Below are positions 13,275 to 26,800 of a DNA stretch of 64,000 bases, piece after piece. The notes under the pieces are model-generated. The model was not told where the DNA came from, searched no databases, and saw only the letters and a list, made by a program, of their open reading frames with translations. Source of the stretch: Owenia fusiformis. Lineage: Eukaryota > Annelida > Polychaeta > Sabellida > Oweniidae. A program made the translations under genes and the position numbers. Position 1 is the first letter of the stretch, and each line of letters begins with the position of its first letter. Where the stretch lies: positions 33,430,572 to 33,494,571 of the forward strand of contig CAIIXF020000012.1 in NCBI GenBank assembly GCA_903813345.2. Reading direction: 5' to 3'.

Positions 13275-13590
13275 AAGTCTACATGTTAACATTAAATCTA
13301 CATGTTGACATTAAATCTACATGTTAACATTAAGTCTACATGTTATGAAAATCTACATTAATATACTTAAGTCTACATTATCACTATGTTAACAAAGTCT
13401 AAGTGTTAAGATAGGTCTATTTCTTAACATTAAGTCTATATGTTAACAAAGTCTAAGCGTTAAGATAAGTCTATTTCTTAACATTAAGTCTATATGTTAA
13501 CAAAGTCTAAGTGTTAAGATAGGTCTTTTTCTTAACATTAAGTCTATATGTTAACAAAGTCTTTATGTTAACAGAGTCTACATGTGTTGA
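13275..13590. repeat. Degenerate tandem repeats of AAGTCTA-ATGTTAACA type
   Basis: Short units (TCTACATGTTAACATTAAG, then a 60-bp higher-order unit with AAGCGTTAAGATAAGTCTAT) repeat with variation. Confidence 0.8.
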
Positions 13591-13799
13591 GATCATGTGA
13601 GAGGTATCACTAACATTGTAACTAAAACTTCATTTCATATACATAAATTAACATCTCAGTGCAACACAATTGCGCACATGATTCAAAACTAAAGTATTCC
13701 AATTGTTGACATGGTTTCGAAACATAAAGCATTAAGAGTGTACATGTACATTAAAATTAATACATTAAACAGTAATTATATCTACATCTATATACAATA

Positions 13800-13994
13800 C
13801 AGGGTGACACAAAAATGCTACCCACATAACGTTGCATAACTTTCAGCACATTAAAACTAAAGTCCATTGAGCAACTCTACAAGAAGTTTTAAATGACTAG
13901 CTCAACTGAATGCCCTAAATGAGCATCGGAATTCATGCGGACAAAAATGTTATGCAACATTATGAGGTTGGGTGGCATTTGTTGTGTCACCTTG
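13800..13994. mobile_element. 195-bp MITE with TA duplication
   Basis: Termini CAGGGTGACACAAAAATGC and GCATTTGTTGTGTCACCTTG are inverted, continuing with ACATAACGTTGCATAAC against GTTATGCAACATTATG. TA on both sides. Same CAGGGTG tips as the element at 1927, so probably a related Tc1/mariner-type family. Confidence 0.8.
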
Positions 13995-13996
13995 TA

Positions 13997-14630
13997 GGTT
14001 ACTTATTAGATCATGAGAACATAAACTGTAAACATTTACAAAGGTTATAATAATAGATAAGCGTTAATACCAATCTTGAGTAAAGAGCATTTTAAACAAT
14101 AATGTACATCGTATATGCAGTTGTAATAATTTTCAAAAAAAATCAACTAGTGAGTGAGTAAAAATGTCTCCCCCTTTCACAAATTGAATTGTACAAAAGC
14201 ACTAGCAAGAACAGGATATATCTACAAAAAGTCATACACCATTGGAAAGAGTATTCAATTTCCAATGATTTGACACATTATACATCAAGATTGTTCATAT
14301 GTTCTGAATATCATATCATTTTGTATTGGCAATTAATATATTGTAGTGATTACTTTAAGGGAGGGGGGGGGGGACATTTCTGTTGGCCCACCCTGTAGAC
14401 ATAGACAAGGCCAAGAAGGGCTTGAGATAGATTAGAGTCTATCGACAACAGGATTATTTGACTTGAAAGCCAACAAATACAGATGTATAAACATTAATAA
14501 AACAAATCTAAAGTAAAAATATCCTTATTAGAATCACAAATAAAAGAAGAGTATTTTTAATAAAGTTATCAATTTTAATATTCAATAATGGTAGTTTAAG
14601 GACCATACTGCAGTGATTATAATATCACAA
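13997..14630. other. Probable CPD 3' UTR, otherwise nothing recognised
   Basis: Lies directly downstream of the CPD stop on the minus strand. AT-rich, with no coding feature. A G run and a CCCACCCTGTAGAC motif occur near 14360-14400. Confidence 0.4.
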
Positions 14631-14893
14631 TCAAACTTTGGTATCTCTTACTTTTTTCTGTGGGAAGACAAACTCATCCTCGGAAGATTCATCGTGATAT
14701 TCGCGTACATTTGAACGCAACAATTTTTTCTTATCTTGATTATTTGAGTATCCATAGAACTCTTCGTCAGAGTCCCCGTCTGTGGACTCTAATTTATGGA
14801 AGCCATTGATTGGTTTATAAGTTGCCGCCTGGCCCTTAGATTTTATCGCAATCACTAATGTCAAAAGTAGCAGCATTACTAGCAGGAAGGAAC
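14631..14893 (-). CDS. CPD: CPD exon 25: TM helix end and cytoplasmic tail with stop
   Basis: 263 nt, residues 1617-1703 and [23 protein letters not shown] completes the membrane helix. The tail carries FHKL and two acidic serine clusters ([16 protein letters not shown]). Such F-x-x-L and acidic/CK2-type elements are reported as trafficking signals of the vertebrate CPD tail (from memory), so a TGN-cycling role is inferred. An AT-rich 50-bp array lies just upstream of the acceptor. Confidence 0.92.
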
Positions 14894-17800
14894 CTGAAAA
14901 TTTCAATATTATGTATTTTCAATATTATGTATTTTCAATATTATAATGTTTTCAATATTATGTATTTTCCGGTTAATATGTATTTTCAATATTTTGTATG
15001 TTTAATATTCTGTATTTTCCGGTTAATATGTATTTTCAATATTTTGTATGTTTAATATTCTGTATTTTCCGGTTAATATGTATTTTCAATATTTTGTATG
15101 TTTAATATTCTGTATTTTCCGGTTAATATGTATTTTCAATATTTTGTATGTTTAATATTCTGTATTTTCCGGTTAATATGTATTTTCAATATTTTGTATG
15201 TTTAATATTCTGTATTTTCCGGTTAATATGTATTTTCAATATTTTGTATGTTTAATATTCTGTATTTTCCGGTTTATGTATTTTGAATATTTTGTATGTT
15301 TAATATTCTGTATTTTCAAGATTATGTATTTTTTAATATATTATGTTCATGTGTTTCCAATATCATGTATTTTCAAGATTATGTATTTTCAAGATTATGC
15401 ATTTCCAATATTATGCATTTTCAATACATGTATTTTCAAGTATGTATTTTCAACATTATGTATTTTCAATATTATGTATTTTCTTGGAACAGCATGTTGT
15501 TTAAAAATGGAACAAATATGTGTAACTTAAAAAAGAACAGCTGACATACAAAGTTTACATAGTTCTCACCTAGCAGCATCATGAAGACAAGAGAAGAATA
15601 ACCAAATATTTTATCTTCTGGCCTAAGGAGGATATCTAAATGTGCAGCGTGCTGCTGGTTGGACACCTGGACAGTCTGAAATGTAAAATTAATGTTAAAT
15701 TCTGAATAATGAAATTCATATCTAAACCATAAAAATGAAGCAAAGGTGTGGCTGGGATCTCAAAATAGGTGAGGCAATGTTAATTAAATAGGTGAGGCAA
15801 TGTTGATTAAATAGGTGAGGCAATGTTGATTAAATAGGTGAGGCATATCTAAAATGGTGTGGCAATGTTAATTAAATAGGTGAGGCATATCTAAAATGGT
15901 GTGGCAATGTTAATTAAATAGGTGAACCATATCTAAAATGGTGTGGCAATGTTAATTAAATAGGTGAGGCAATGTTGATTAAATAGGTGAGGCACAATTA
16001 AATAGGTGAGGCACATTTAAATAGGTGAGGCAATGTTGATTTAATAGGTGAGGCACATTTAAATAGGTGAGGCAATGTTGATTAAATAGGTGAGGCACAT
16101 TGAAAGTGGTGAGGCAAAACTGAGATTAAAGATATATGAAGTGGCCAAAATGAAGCAAAGGTGTGGCTGGGATCTCAAAATAGGTGAGGCAATGTTAATT
16201 AAATAGGTGAGGCAATGTTGATTAAATAGGTGAGGCAATGTTGATTAAATAGGTGAGGCATATCTAAAATGGTGTGGCAATGTTAATTAAATAGGTGAGG
16301 CATATCTAAAATGGTGTGGCAATGTTAATTAAATAGGTGAACCATATCTAAAATGGTGTGGCAATGTTAATTAAATAGGTGAGGCAATGTTGATTAAATA
16401 GGTGAGGCACAATTAAATAGGTGAGGCACATTTAAATAGGTGAGGCAATGTTGATTTAATAGGTGAGGCACATTTAAATAGGTGAGGCAATGTTGATTAA
16501 ATAGGTGAGGCACATTGAAAGTGGTGAGGCAAAACTGAGATTAAAGATATATGAAGTGGCCAATAGAAACCTTCATAGTTTCAGTTGAGAAAAATGTCTT
16601 AATATTTGTTTTTCTGATTATATTTGGTGAGGCTATTGCCTCATCTGCCTTGCCTTGCCTGCCTCATGTATGGCTACAACCATGTGCAGTTTTTCCTTAA
16701 TTCAAATTGTATTTCATAAAACAAAACTTGATTCGACATGTTAGATGAGACTGAAAATTCTTACCTGGGTCTGAGAAATGTGCCCAGGTGCAGAGATTTC
16801 TACTTGGTATTCACCAGGAGGCAGCACCAACCAATATTCTCCCGCGTTTTTATGAATCAATACATGGTGATTATGACCTTTGACCTCCACTTTAGCATCT
16901 TCAAGGAGAGTGTGGAAACGACCTTGTAATTTGCCACGAATACCATTGTGGACCTATAAATTATAACAATATCCTTATTTAAAAAATTGAAAATTGCACA
17001 AAGTTCTCAATACTAACCACATTAAATGCAATGTGCCACATGACCAATCATGCCCCTTGGCAAATGGGGCTTATTTTTCGACATTTACAGTCACTATGTA
17101 TCAGATTAAGGTACCTGTCTGATAACAGCCATTAAAGACTGTTCGTGCTCATTCCACAGCATTGCCAATGCGCTCTCAGTGGGGGCGTGGCAGCATCCCA
17201 AGTTGACTGTCAGCTCTAGACACTTGTGTGCCATGTAGTTGTAGCCCTGCAAGTGAACCAACATATCTTAACAGTGTGCAAATAGTTGCAAGAGTCAGAT
17301 ACTAGCATGACTAAAAATTTTGATTAAATGTACCAAAAGTTGCCAGGAGATTGTTACAAGAAAATCTGCTACTTTGAGTAACATTCATATCATCTTACCT
17401 ACAATTCCCAAGCAGTATGTTGTAATCTTACCTACTTTTCCCAAGTATGTTGTAATTTTACCCACATTGCCCAAGTATGTTGTAATTTTACCTACATTTC
17501 CCAATCATGTTGTAATTTTACCTACATTTCCCAAGTATGTTGTAATCTTACCCACATTTTCCAAGTATGTTGTAATCTTACCTACATTTCCCAATTATGT
17601 TGTAATTTAACCTACATTTTCCATTTATGTTGTAAGTTTGCTTACATTTCCCAAGTATGTTGTAATTTAACCTACATTACCCAAGTATGTTGTAATCTTA
17701 CCTACATTTCCAAAGAATGTTGTAATCTTACCCACACAACCCAAGTATGTTGTAATCTAACTACATTTACCAAATATGTTGTAATTTTGCATACATTTCC

Positions 17801-20800
17801 CAAGTATGTTGTCATTTTACCCACATTTCCAAAGTATGTTGTAATCTTACCCACATTTCCCAAGTATGTTGTAATCTTACCTACATTTACCAAATATGTT
17901 GTTATTTTGCCTACATTTCACAACTATGTTGTCATTTTACCCACATTTCCCAAGTATGTTGTAATCTTACCTACATTTCTCAAGTATGTTGTAATCTTAC
18001 CCACATTTCCAAAGTATGTTGTAATCTTACCTACATTTCCAAAGTATGTTGTAATCTTACCCACATTTCCTAAGTATGTTGTAATCTTACCTTCATTTCC
18101 CAAGTATGTTGTAATCTTACCCACATTTCCCAAGTATGTTGTAATCTTACCTACATTTCCCAAGTATGTTGTAATTTTACCCACATTTCCCAAGTATGTT
18201 GTAATTTTACCCACATTTTCCAAGTATGTTGTAATCTTACCTACATTTCCTAAGTATGTTGTAATCTTACCTGCATTTTGCCACAATGCTGTTTCCCAGT
18301 TGTAGCATTACCAGCTGTCTCCACAGGTGACTGCACACCTAGACAAACATAGTCAATAAACTAATTACTACCTATTGCTAAAATGTAATAGAACTTGAGT
18401 AACAAGTCATGAACAACAGAACTATTTCAATAATAGAATTGTGCGAAATCAAAGTGGAAAATTTCTGCAAGATGTTTCTTTTTAGATCACTGTACGACTA
18501 GCTTGAAGTTCAATGTGCCCCTGTATCAGTTTGTGTACAAACTATTCTAATATGATGTGAGGCTGTTCAAGAAAAACAAAGACCAAACCTTTTTTCTATT
18601 AATGTATAATGAGTAGAATACTAGATTGGGACTAAGAGAAAGTTTTCATATTGGGAGGTCTTCAGATATGAAAGATATTCAGATATACAACTCAAGTTCT
18701 AGTATACCTTTACCTTTGCACTCCGCTGACACTTGGTGTGTTGAATGATAACTGGTGTATATGTTTGCAAACTGGCGGAATATATCATCATGCTGTGTTA
18801 CATTCATCTTGGTATTGTTCCCATTATCTAAAATTCAACACAATTTTATGAATGTACAAAAAAAATGATTGTATATTTCAAAATGTACAATATAGATGGA
18901 GGGGTACACATCGAGTTAACAAAATTATTTGCTCTTCAGAATATCACTCGGTCAAAATGATAAATCATGAATTGTAGGATGTTAGTCATATCATTTAAGT
19001 CTACATTTCCGTGGTCATTTGTAAATCCATTTTGAAAAAGTTGAGTTTTATGTATATCATTTTATGGTGTTGCTTAAAGGCCCCATGTAGAGTTTGAAAA
19101 TATGTTTTTATCACTCATTTACTATTTTTCAGGAATTTAAAAGTTATTTTAGTTTAATATGCTATAGTCTACAATCTACAAAACATATGAACTAAAAAAA
19201 TCAAGTTGACTTACTCTTCATCTCGCTACATGGATATCTGACTAATGGAGCGCCACTTTGTAAGGCAATAGACAGGGAGAAGGGAATATCAGCCATCCAT
19301 CTTGTTACGGCAGAAGTCTCTGGTTGAAGGTCTGTATGCTTCATACATTTACCTTATAACATAAATACAGTACATTCAATATAACCAATTAAGAATGACA
19401 TGGATTAGATATAAGCACCACTTTGTAAGGCAATAGACAGGGAGAAGGGAATATCAGCCATCCATCTTGTTACAGCAGAAGTCTCTGGCTGAAGGTCTGT
19501 ATGTTTCATACATTTACCTTATAACATAAATACACTACATTCAATATAACCAATTAAGAATGACATGGATTAGATATAAGCGCCACTTTGTAAGGCAATA
19601 GACAGGGAGAAGGGAATATCAGCCATCCATCTTGTTACGGCAGAAGTCTCTGGCTGAAGGTCTGTATGTTTCATACATTTACCTTATAACATAAATACAC
19701 TACATTCAATATAACCAATTAAGAATGACATGGATTAGATATAAGCGCCACTTTGTAAGGCAATAGACAATGAAAAGGGAATATCAGCCATCCATCTTGT
19801 TACGGCAGAAGTCTCTGGCTGAAGTTCTGTAGGCTTCATACATTTACCTTATAACATAAATACAGTACATTCAATATAACCAATTAAGAATGAAATGGAA
19901 TAGATATAAGCACCACTTTGTAAGGCAATAGACAGGGAGAAGGGAATATCAGCCATCCATCTTGTTACGGCAGAAGTCTCTGGCTGAAGTTCTGTATGTT
20001 TCATACATTTACCTTATAACATAAATACAGTACATTCAATATAACCAATTAAGAATGACATGGAATAGATATAAGCACCACTTTGTAAGGCAATTGACAG
20101 GGAGAAGGGAATATCAGCCATCCATCTTGTTACGGCAGAAGTCTCTGGCTGAAGGTCTGTATGTTTCATACATTTACCTTATAACATAAATACAGTACAT
20201 TCAATATAACCAATTAAGAATGACATGGAATAGATATAAGCACCACTTTGTAAGGCAATTGACAGGGAGAAGGGAATATCAGCCATCCATCTTGTTACGG
20301 CAGAAGTCTCTGGCTGAAGGTCTGTATGTTTCATACATTTACCTTATAACATAAATACACTACATTCAATATAACCAATTAAGAATAACATGGAATAGAT
20401 ATAAATGCCACTTTGTAAGGCAATAGATAGAGAGAAAGGGATATCATTCATCCATCTTGTCATGGCAGAAGTCTCTGGCTGAAGGTCTGTATGCTTCACA
20501 CATTTACCTTATAACATAAATACATTACATTCAATATAACCAATTAAGAATAACATGGAATAGATATAAATGCCACTTTGTAAGGCAATAGATAGAGAGA
20601 AAGGGATATCATTCATCCATCTTGTCATGGCAGAAGTCTCTGGTTGAAGGTCTGTATGTTTCATACATTTACCTTATAACATAAATACATTACATTCAAT
20701 ATAACCAATTAAGAATGACATGGATTAGATATAAGCACCACTTTGTAAGGCAATTGACAGGGAGAAGGGAATATCAGCCATCCATCTTGTTACAGCAGAA

Positions 20801-23800
20801 GTCTCTGGTTGAAGGTCTGTATGTTTCACACATTTACCTTATAACATAAATACAGTACATTCAATATAACCAATTAAGAATGACATGGAATAGATATAAG
20901 CGCCACTTTGTAAGGCAATAGACAGGGAGAAGGGAATATCAGCCATCCATCTTGTTACGGCAGAAGTCTCTGGTTGAAGGTCTGTATGTTTCACACATTT
21001 ACCTTATAACATAAATACATTACATTAATTATAACCAATTAAGAATAACATGGAATAGATATAAATGCCACTTTGTAAGGCAATAGATAGAGAGAAAGGG
21101 ATATCAGCCATCCATCTTGTTACGGCAGAAGTCTCTGGCTGAAGGTCTGTATGCTTCACACATTTACCTTATAACATAAATACATTACATTCATTATAAC
21201 CAATTAAGAATGACATGGATTAGATATAAGCACCACTTTGTAAGGCAATTGAGAGGGAGAACGGAATATCAGCCATCCATCTTGTTACGGCAGAAGTCTC
21301 TGGCTGAATGTCTGTATGTTTCATACATTTACCTTATAACATAAATACACTACATTCAATATAACCAATTAAGAATGACATGGATTAGATATAAGCACCA
21401 ATTTGTAAGGCAATTGACAGAGAGAAGGGAATATCAGCCATCCATCTTGTTACAGCAGAAGTCTCTGGCTGAAGGTCTGTATGTTTCATACATTTACCTT
21501 ATAACATAAATACACTACATTCATTATAACCAATTAAGAATGACATGGAATAGATATAAGCACCAATTTGTAAGGCAATAGACAGGGAGAAGGGAATATC
21601 AGCCATCCATCTTGTTACAGCAGAAGTCTCTGGCTGAAGGTCTGTATGTTTCATACATTTACCTTATAACATAAATACACTACATTCAATATAACCAATT
21701 AAGAATGACATGGATTAGATATAAGCGCCACTTTGTAAGGCAATAGACAATGAAAAGGGAATATCAGCCATCCATCTTGTTACGGCAGAAGTCTCTGGCT
21801 GAAGGTCTGTATGTTTCATACATTTACCTTATAACATAAATACAGTACATTCAATATAACCAATTAAGAATGACATGGAATAGATATAAGCACCACTTTG
21901 TAAGGCAATTGACAGGGAGAAGGGAATATCAGCCATCCATCTTGTTACGGCAGAAGTCTCTGGCTGAAGGTCTGTATGTTTCATACATTTACCTTATAAC
22001 ATAAATACAGTACATTCAATATAACCAATTAAGAATGACATGGAATAGATATAAGCACCACTTTGTAAGGCAATAGACAGGGAGAAGGGGATATCAGCCA
22101 TCCATCTTGTTACGGCAGAAGTCTCTGACTGAAGGTCTGTATCAGCAGCTTCATATATTTACCTTATAACATAAATACAGTACATTCAATATAACCAATT
22201 AAGAATGACATGGATTAGATATAAGCGCGACTTTGTAAGGCAATAGACAGGGAGAAGGGAATATCAGCCATCCATCTTGTTACGGCAGAAGTCTCTGGCT
22301 GAAGGTCTGTAGGCTTCATACATTTACCTTATAACATAAATACAGTACATTCAATATAACCAATTAAGAATAACATGGATTAGATATAAGCACCACTTTG
22401 TAAGGCAATAGACAGGGAGAAGGGGATATCAGCCATCCATCTTGTTACGGCAGAAGTCTCTGGCTGAAGGTCTGTATGCTTCACACATTTACCTTATAAC
22501 ATAAATACACTACATTCAATATAACCAATTAAGAATGACATGGATTAGATATAAGCACCACTTTGTAAGGCAATAGACAGGGAGAAGGGGATATCAGCCA
22601 TCCATCTTGTTACGGCAGAAGTCTCTGGCTGAAGGTCTGTATGTTTCATACATTTACCTTATAACATAAATACAGTACATTAATTATAACCAATTAAGAA
22701 TGACATGGATTAGATATAAGCACCACTTTGTAAGGCAATAGAGAGGGAGAAGGGAATATCAGCCATCCATCTTGTTACGGCAGAAGTCTCTGGTTGAAGG
22801 TCTGTATGCTTCATGCATTTACCTTATAACATAAATACAGTACATTCAATATAACCAATTAGGAATGACATGGATTAGATATAAGCACCACTTTGTAAGG
22901 CAATAGACAATGAAAAGGGAATATCAGCCATCCATCTTGTTACGGCAGAAGTCTCTGGTTGAAGGTCTGTATGCTTGACACATTTACCTTATAACATAAA
23001 TACAGTACATTCAATATATAACCAATTAAGAATGACATGGAATAGATATAAGCGCCACTTTGTAAGGCAATAGACAATGAAAAGGGAATATCAGCCATCC
23101 ATCTTGTTACGGCAGAAGTCTCTGGTTGAAGGTCTGTATGCTTGACACATTTACCTTATAACATAAATACATTACATTCAATATATAACCAATTAAGAAT
23201 GACATGGATTAGATATAAGCACCACTTTGTAAGGCAATAGACAGGGAGAATGGAATATCAGCCATCCATCTTGTTACAGCAGAAGTCTCTGGTTGAAGGT
23301 CTGTATGTTTCATACATTTACCTTATAACATAAATACAGTACATTCAATATAACCAATTAAGAATGACATGGATTAGATATAAGCGCCACTTTGTAAGGC
23401 AATAGACAGAGAGAAGGGAATATCAGCCATCCATCTTGTCATGGCAGAAGTCTCTGGCTGAAGGTCTGTATGTTTCATACATTTACCTTATAACATAAAT
23501 ACACTACATTCAATATAACCAATTAAGAATGACATGGATTAGATATAAGCGCCACTTTGTAAGGCAATAGACAGAGAGAAGGGAATATCAGCCATCCATC
23601 TTGTTACGGCAGAAGTTTCTGGTTGAAGGTCTGTATGCATCACACATTTACCTTATAACATAAATACAATACATTCAATATAACCAATTAGGAATGACAT
23701 GGATTAGATATAAGCACCACTTTGTAAGGCAATAGACAATGAAAAGGGAATATCAGCCATCCATCTTGTTACGGCAGAAGTCTCTGGTTGAAGGTCTGTA

Positions 23801-26800
23801 TGTTTCATACATTTACCTTATAACATAAATACAGTACATTCAATATAACCAATTAAGAATGACATGGATTAGATATAAGCGCCACTTTGTAAGGCAATAG
23901 ACAGAGAGAAGGGAATATCAGCCATCCATCTTGTTACGGCAGAAGTTTCTGGTTGAAGGTCTGTATGCATCACACATTTACCTTATAACATAAATACAAT
24001 ACATTCAATATAACCAATTAGGAATGACATGGATTAGATATAAGCACCACTTTGTAAGGCAATAGACAATGAAAAGGGAATATCAGCCATCCATCTTGTT
24101 ACGGCAGAAGTCTCTGGCTGAAGTTCTGTATGTTTCATACATTTACCTTATAACATAAATACACTACATTCAATATAACCAATTAAGAATAACATGGAAT
24201 AGATATAAGCACCAATTTGTAAGGCAATAGACAGGGAGAAGGGAATATCAGCCATCCATCTTGTTAAGGCAGAAGTCTCTGGTTGAAGGTCTGTATGTTT
24301 CATACATTTACCTTATAACATAAATACAGTACATTCAATATATAACCAATTAAGAATGACATGGAATAGATATAAGCGCCACTTTGTAAGGCAATAGACA
24401 GAGAGAAGGGAATATCAGCCATCCATCTTGTTACGGCAGAAGTCTCTGGCTGAAGGTCTGTAGGCTTCATACATTTACCTTATAACATAAATACATAACA
24501 TTCAATATAACCAATTAAGAATGACATGGATTAGATATAATCCCCATTTTGTAAGGCAATAGACAATGAAAAGGGAATATCAGCCATCCATCTTGTTACA
24601 GCAGAAGTCTCTGGCTGAAGTTCTGTATGTTTCATACATTTACCTTATAACATAAATACAATACATTCAATATAACCAATTAGGAATGACATGGATTAGA
24701 TATAAGCACCACTTTGTAAGGCAATAGACAATGAAAAGGGAATATCAGCCATCCATCTTGTTACGGCAGAAGTCTCTGGCTGAAGTTCTGTATGTTTCAT
24801 ACATTTACCTTATAACATAAATACAATACATTCAATATAACCAATTAAGAATGACATGGATTAGATATAAGCACCACTTTGTAAGGCAATAGACAGAGAG
24901 AAGGGAATATCAGCCATCCATCTTGTTACGGCAGAAGTCTCTGGCTGAAGTTCTGTATGTTTCATACATTTACCTTATAACATAAATACAATACATTCAA
25001 TATAACCAATTAAGAATGACATGGATTAGATATAAGCACCACTTTGTAAGGCAATAGACAGGGAGAAGGGAATATCAGCCATCCATCTTGTTACGGCAGA
25101 AGTCTCTGGCTGAAGGTCTGTATGTTTCATACATTTACCTTATAACATAAATACAATACATTCAATATAACCAATTAAGAATGACATGGAATAGATATAA
25201 GCACCACTTTGTAAGGCAATAGACAGGGAGAAGGGAATATCAGCCATCCATCTTGTTACAGCAGAAGTCTCTGGCTGAAGTTCTGTATGTTTCATACATT
25301 TACCTTATAACATAAATACACTACATTCAATATAACCAATTAGGAATGACATGGATTAGATATAAGCACCACTTTGTAAGGCAATAGACAGGGAGAAGGG
25401 AATATCAGCCATCCATCTTGTTACGGCAGAAGTCTCTGGCTGAAGTTCTGTATGTTTCATACATTTACCTTATAACATAAATACACTACATTCAATATAA
25501 CCAATTAAGAATAACATGGAATAGATATAAGCACCAATTTGTAAGGCAATAGACAGGGAGAAGGGAATATCAGCCATCCATCTTGTTACAGCAGAAGTCT
25601 CTGGCTGAAGTTCTGTATGTTTCATACATTTACCTTATAACATAAATACAATACATTCAATATAACCAATTAGGAATGACATGGATTAGATATAAGCACC
25701 ACTTTGTAAGGCAATAGACAATGAAAAGGGAATATCAGCCATCCATCTTGTTACGGCAGAAGTCTCTGGCTGAAGTTCTGTATGTTTCATACATTTACCT
25801 TATAACATAAATACACTACATTCAATATAACCAATTAAGAATGACATGGAATAGATATAAGCACCACTTTGTAAGGCAATAGACAGGGAGAAAGGAATAT
25901 CAGCCATCCATCTTGTTAAGGCAGAAGTCTCTGGTTGAAGGTCTGTATGTTTCATACATTTACCTTATAACATAAATACAATACATTCAATATAACCAAT
26001 TAAGAATGACATGGAATAGATATAAGCGCCACTTTGTAAGGCAATAGACAGGGAGAAGGGAATATCAGCCATCCATCTTGTTACGGCAGAAGTCTCTGGC
26101 TGAAGTTCTGTATGTTTCATACATTTACCTTATAACATAAATACACTACATTCAATATAACCAATTAAGAATGACATGGATTAGATATAAGCGCCACTTT
26201 GTAAGGCAATAGACAGGGAGAAGGGAATATCAGCCATCCATCTTGTTACGGCAGAAGTCTCTGGCTGAAGGTCTGTATGTTTCATACATTTACCTTATAA
26301 CATAAATACAATACATTCAATATAACCAATTAAGAATGACATGGAATAGATATAAGCACCACTTTGTAAGGCAATAGACAGGGAGAAAGGAATATCAGCC
26401 ATCCATCTTGTTACGGCAGAAGTCTCTGGCTGAAGGTCTGTATGTTTCATACATTTACCTTATAACATAAATACAATACATTCAATATAACCAATTAAGA
26501 ATGACATGGAATAGATATAAGCACCACTTTGTAAGGCAATAGACAGGGAGAAGGGAATATCAGCCATCCATCTTGTTACAGCAGAAGTCTCTGGCTGAAG
26601 TTCTGTATGTTTCATACATTTACCTTATAACATAAATACAATACATTCAATATAACCAATTAAGAATGACATGGATTAGATATAAGCACCACTTTGTAAG
26701 GCAATAGACAGGGAGAAAGGAATATCAGCCATCCATCTTGTTACAGTAGAAGTCTCTGGCTGAAGTTCTGTATGTTTCATACATTTACCTTATAACATAA

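Noticed and set aside
11610-14396. One large transposon with CAGGGTGGGC ends
   Set aside because: Only about 12 bp of the tips match, no transposase is present, and a separate MITE with its own TA duplication explains part of the similarity.
17320-18305. ORFs of 172 and 120 codons ([10 protein letters not shown] and [10 protein letters not shown] repeats)
   Set aside because: Thirty-base units without stops in two frames. The array is intronic and built on a splice donor.
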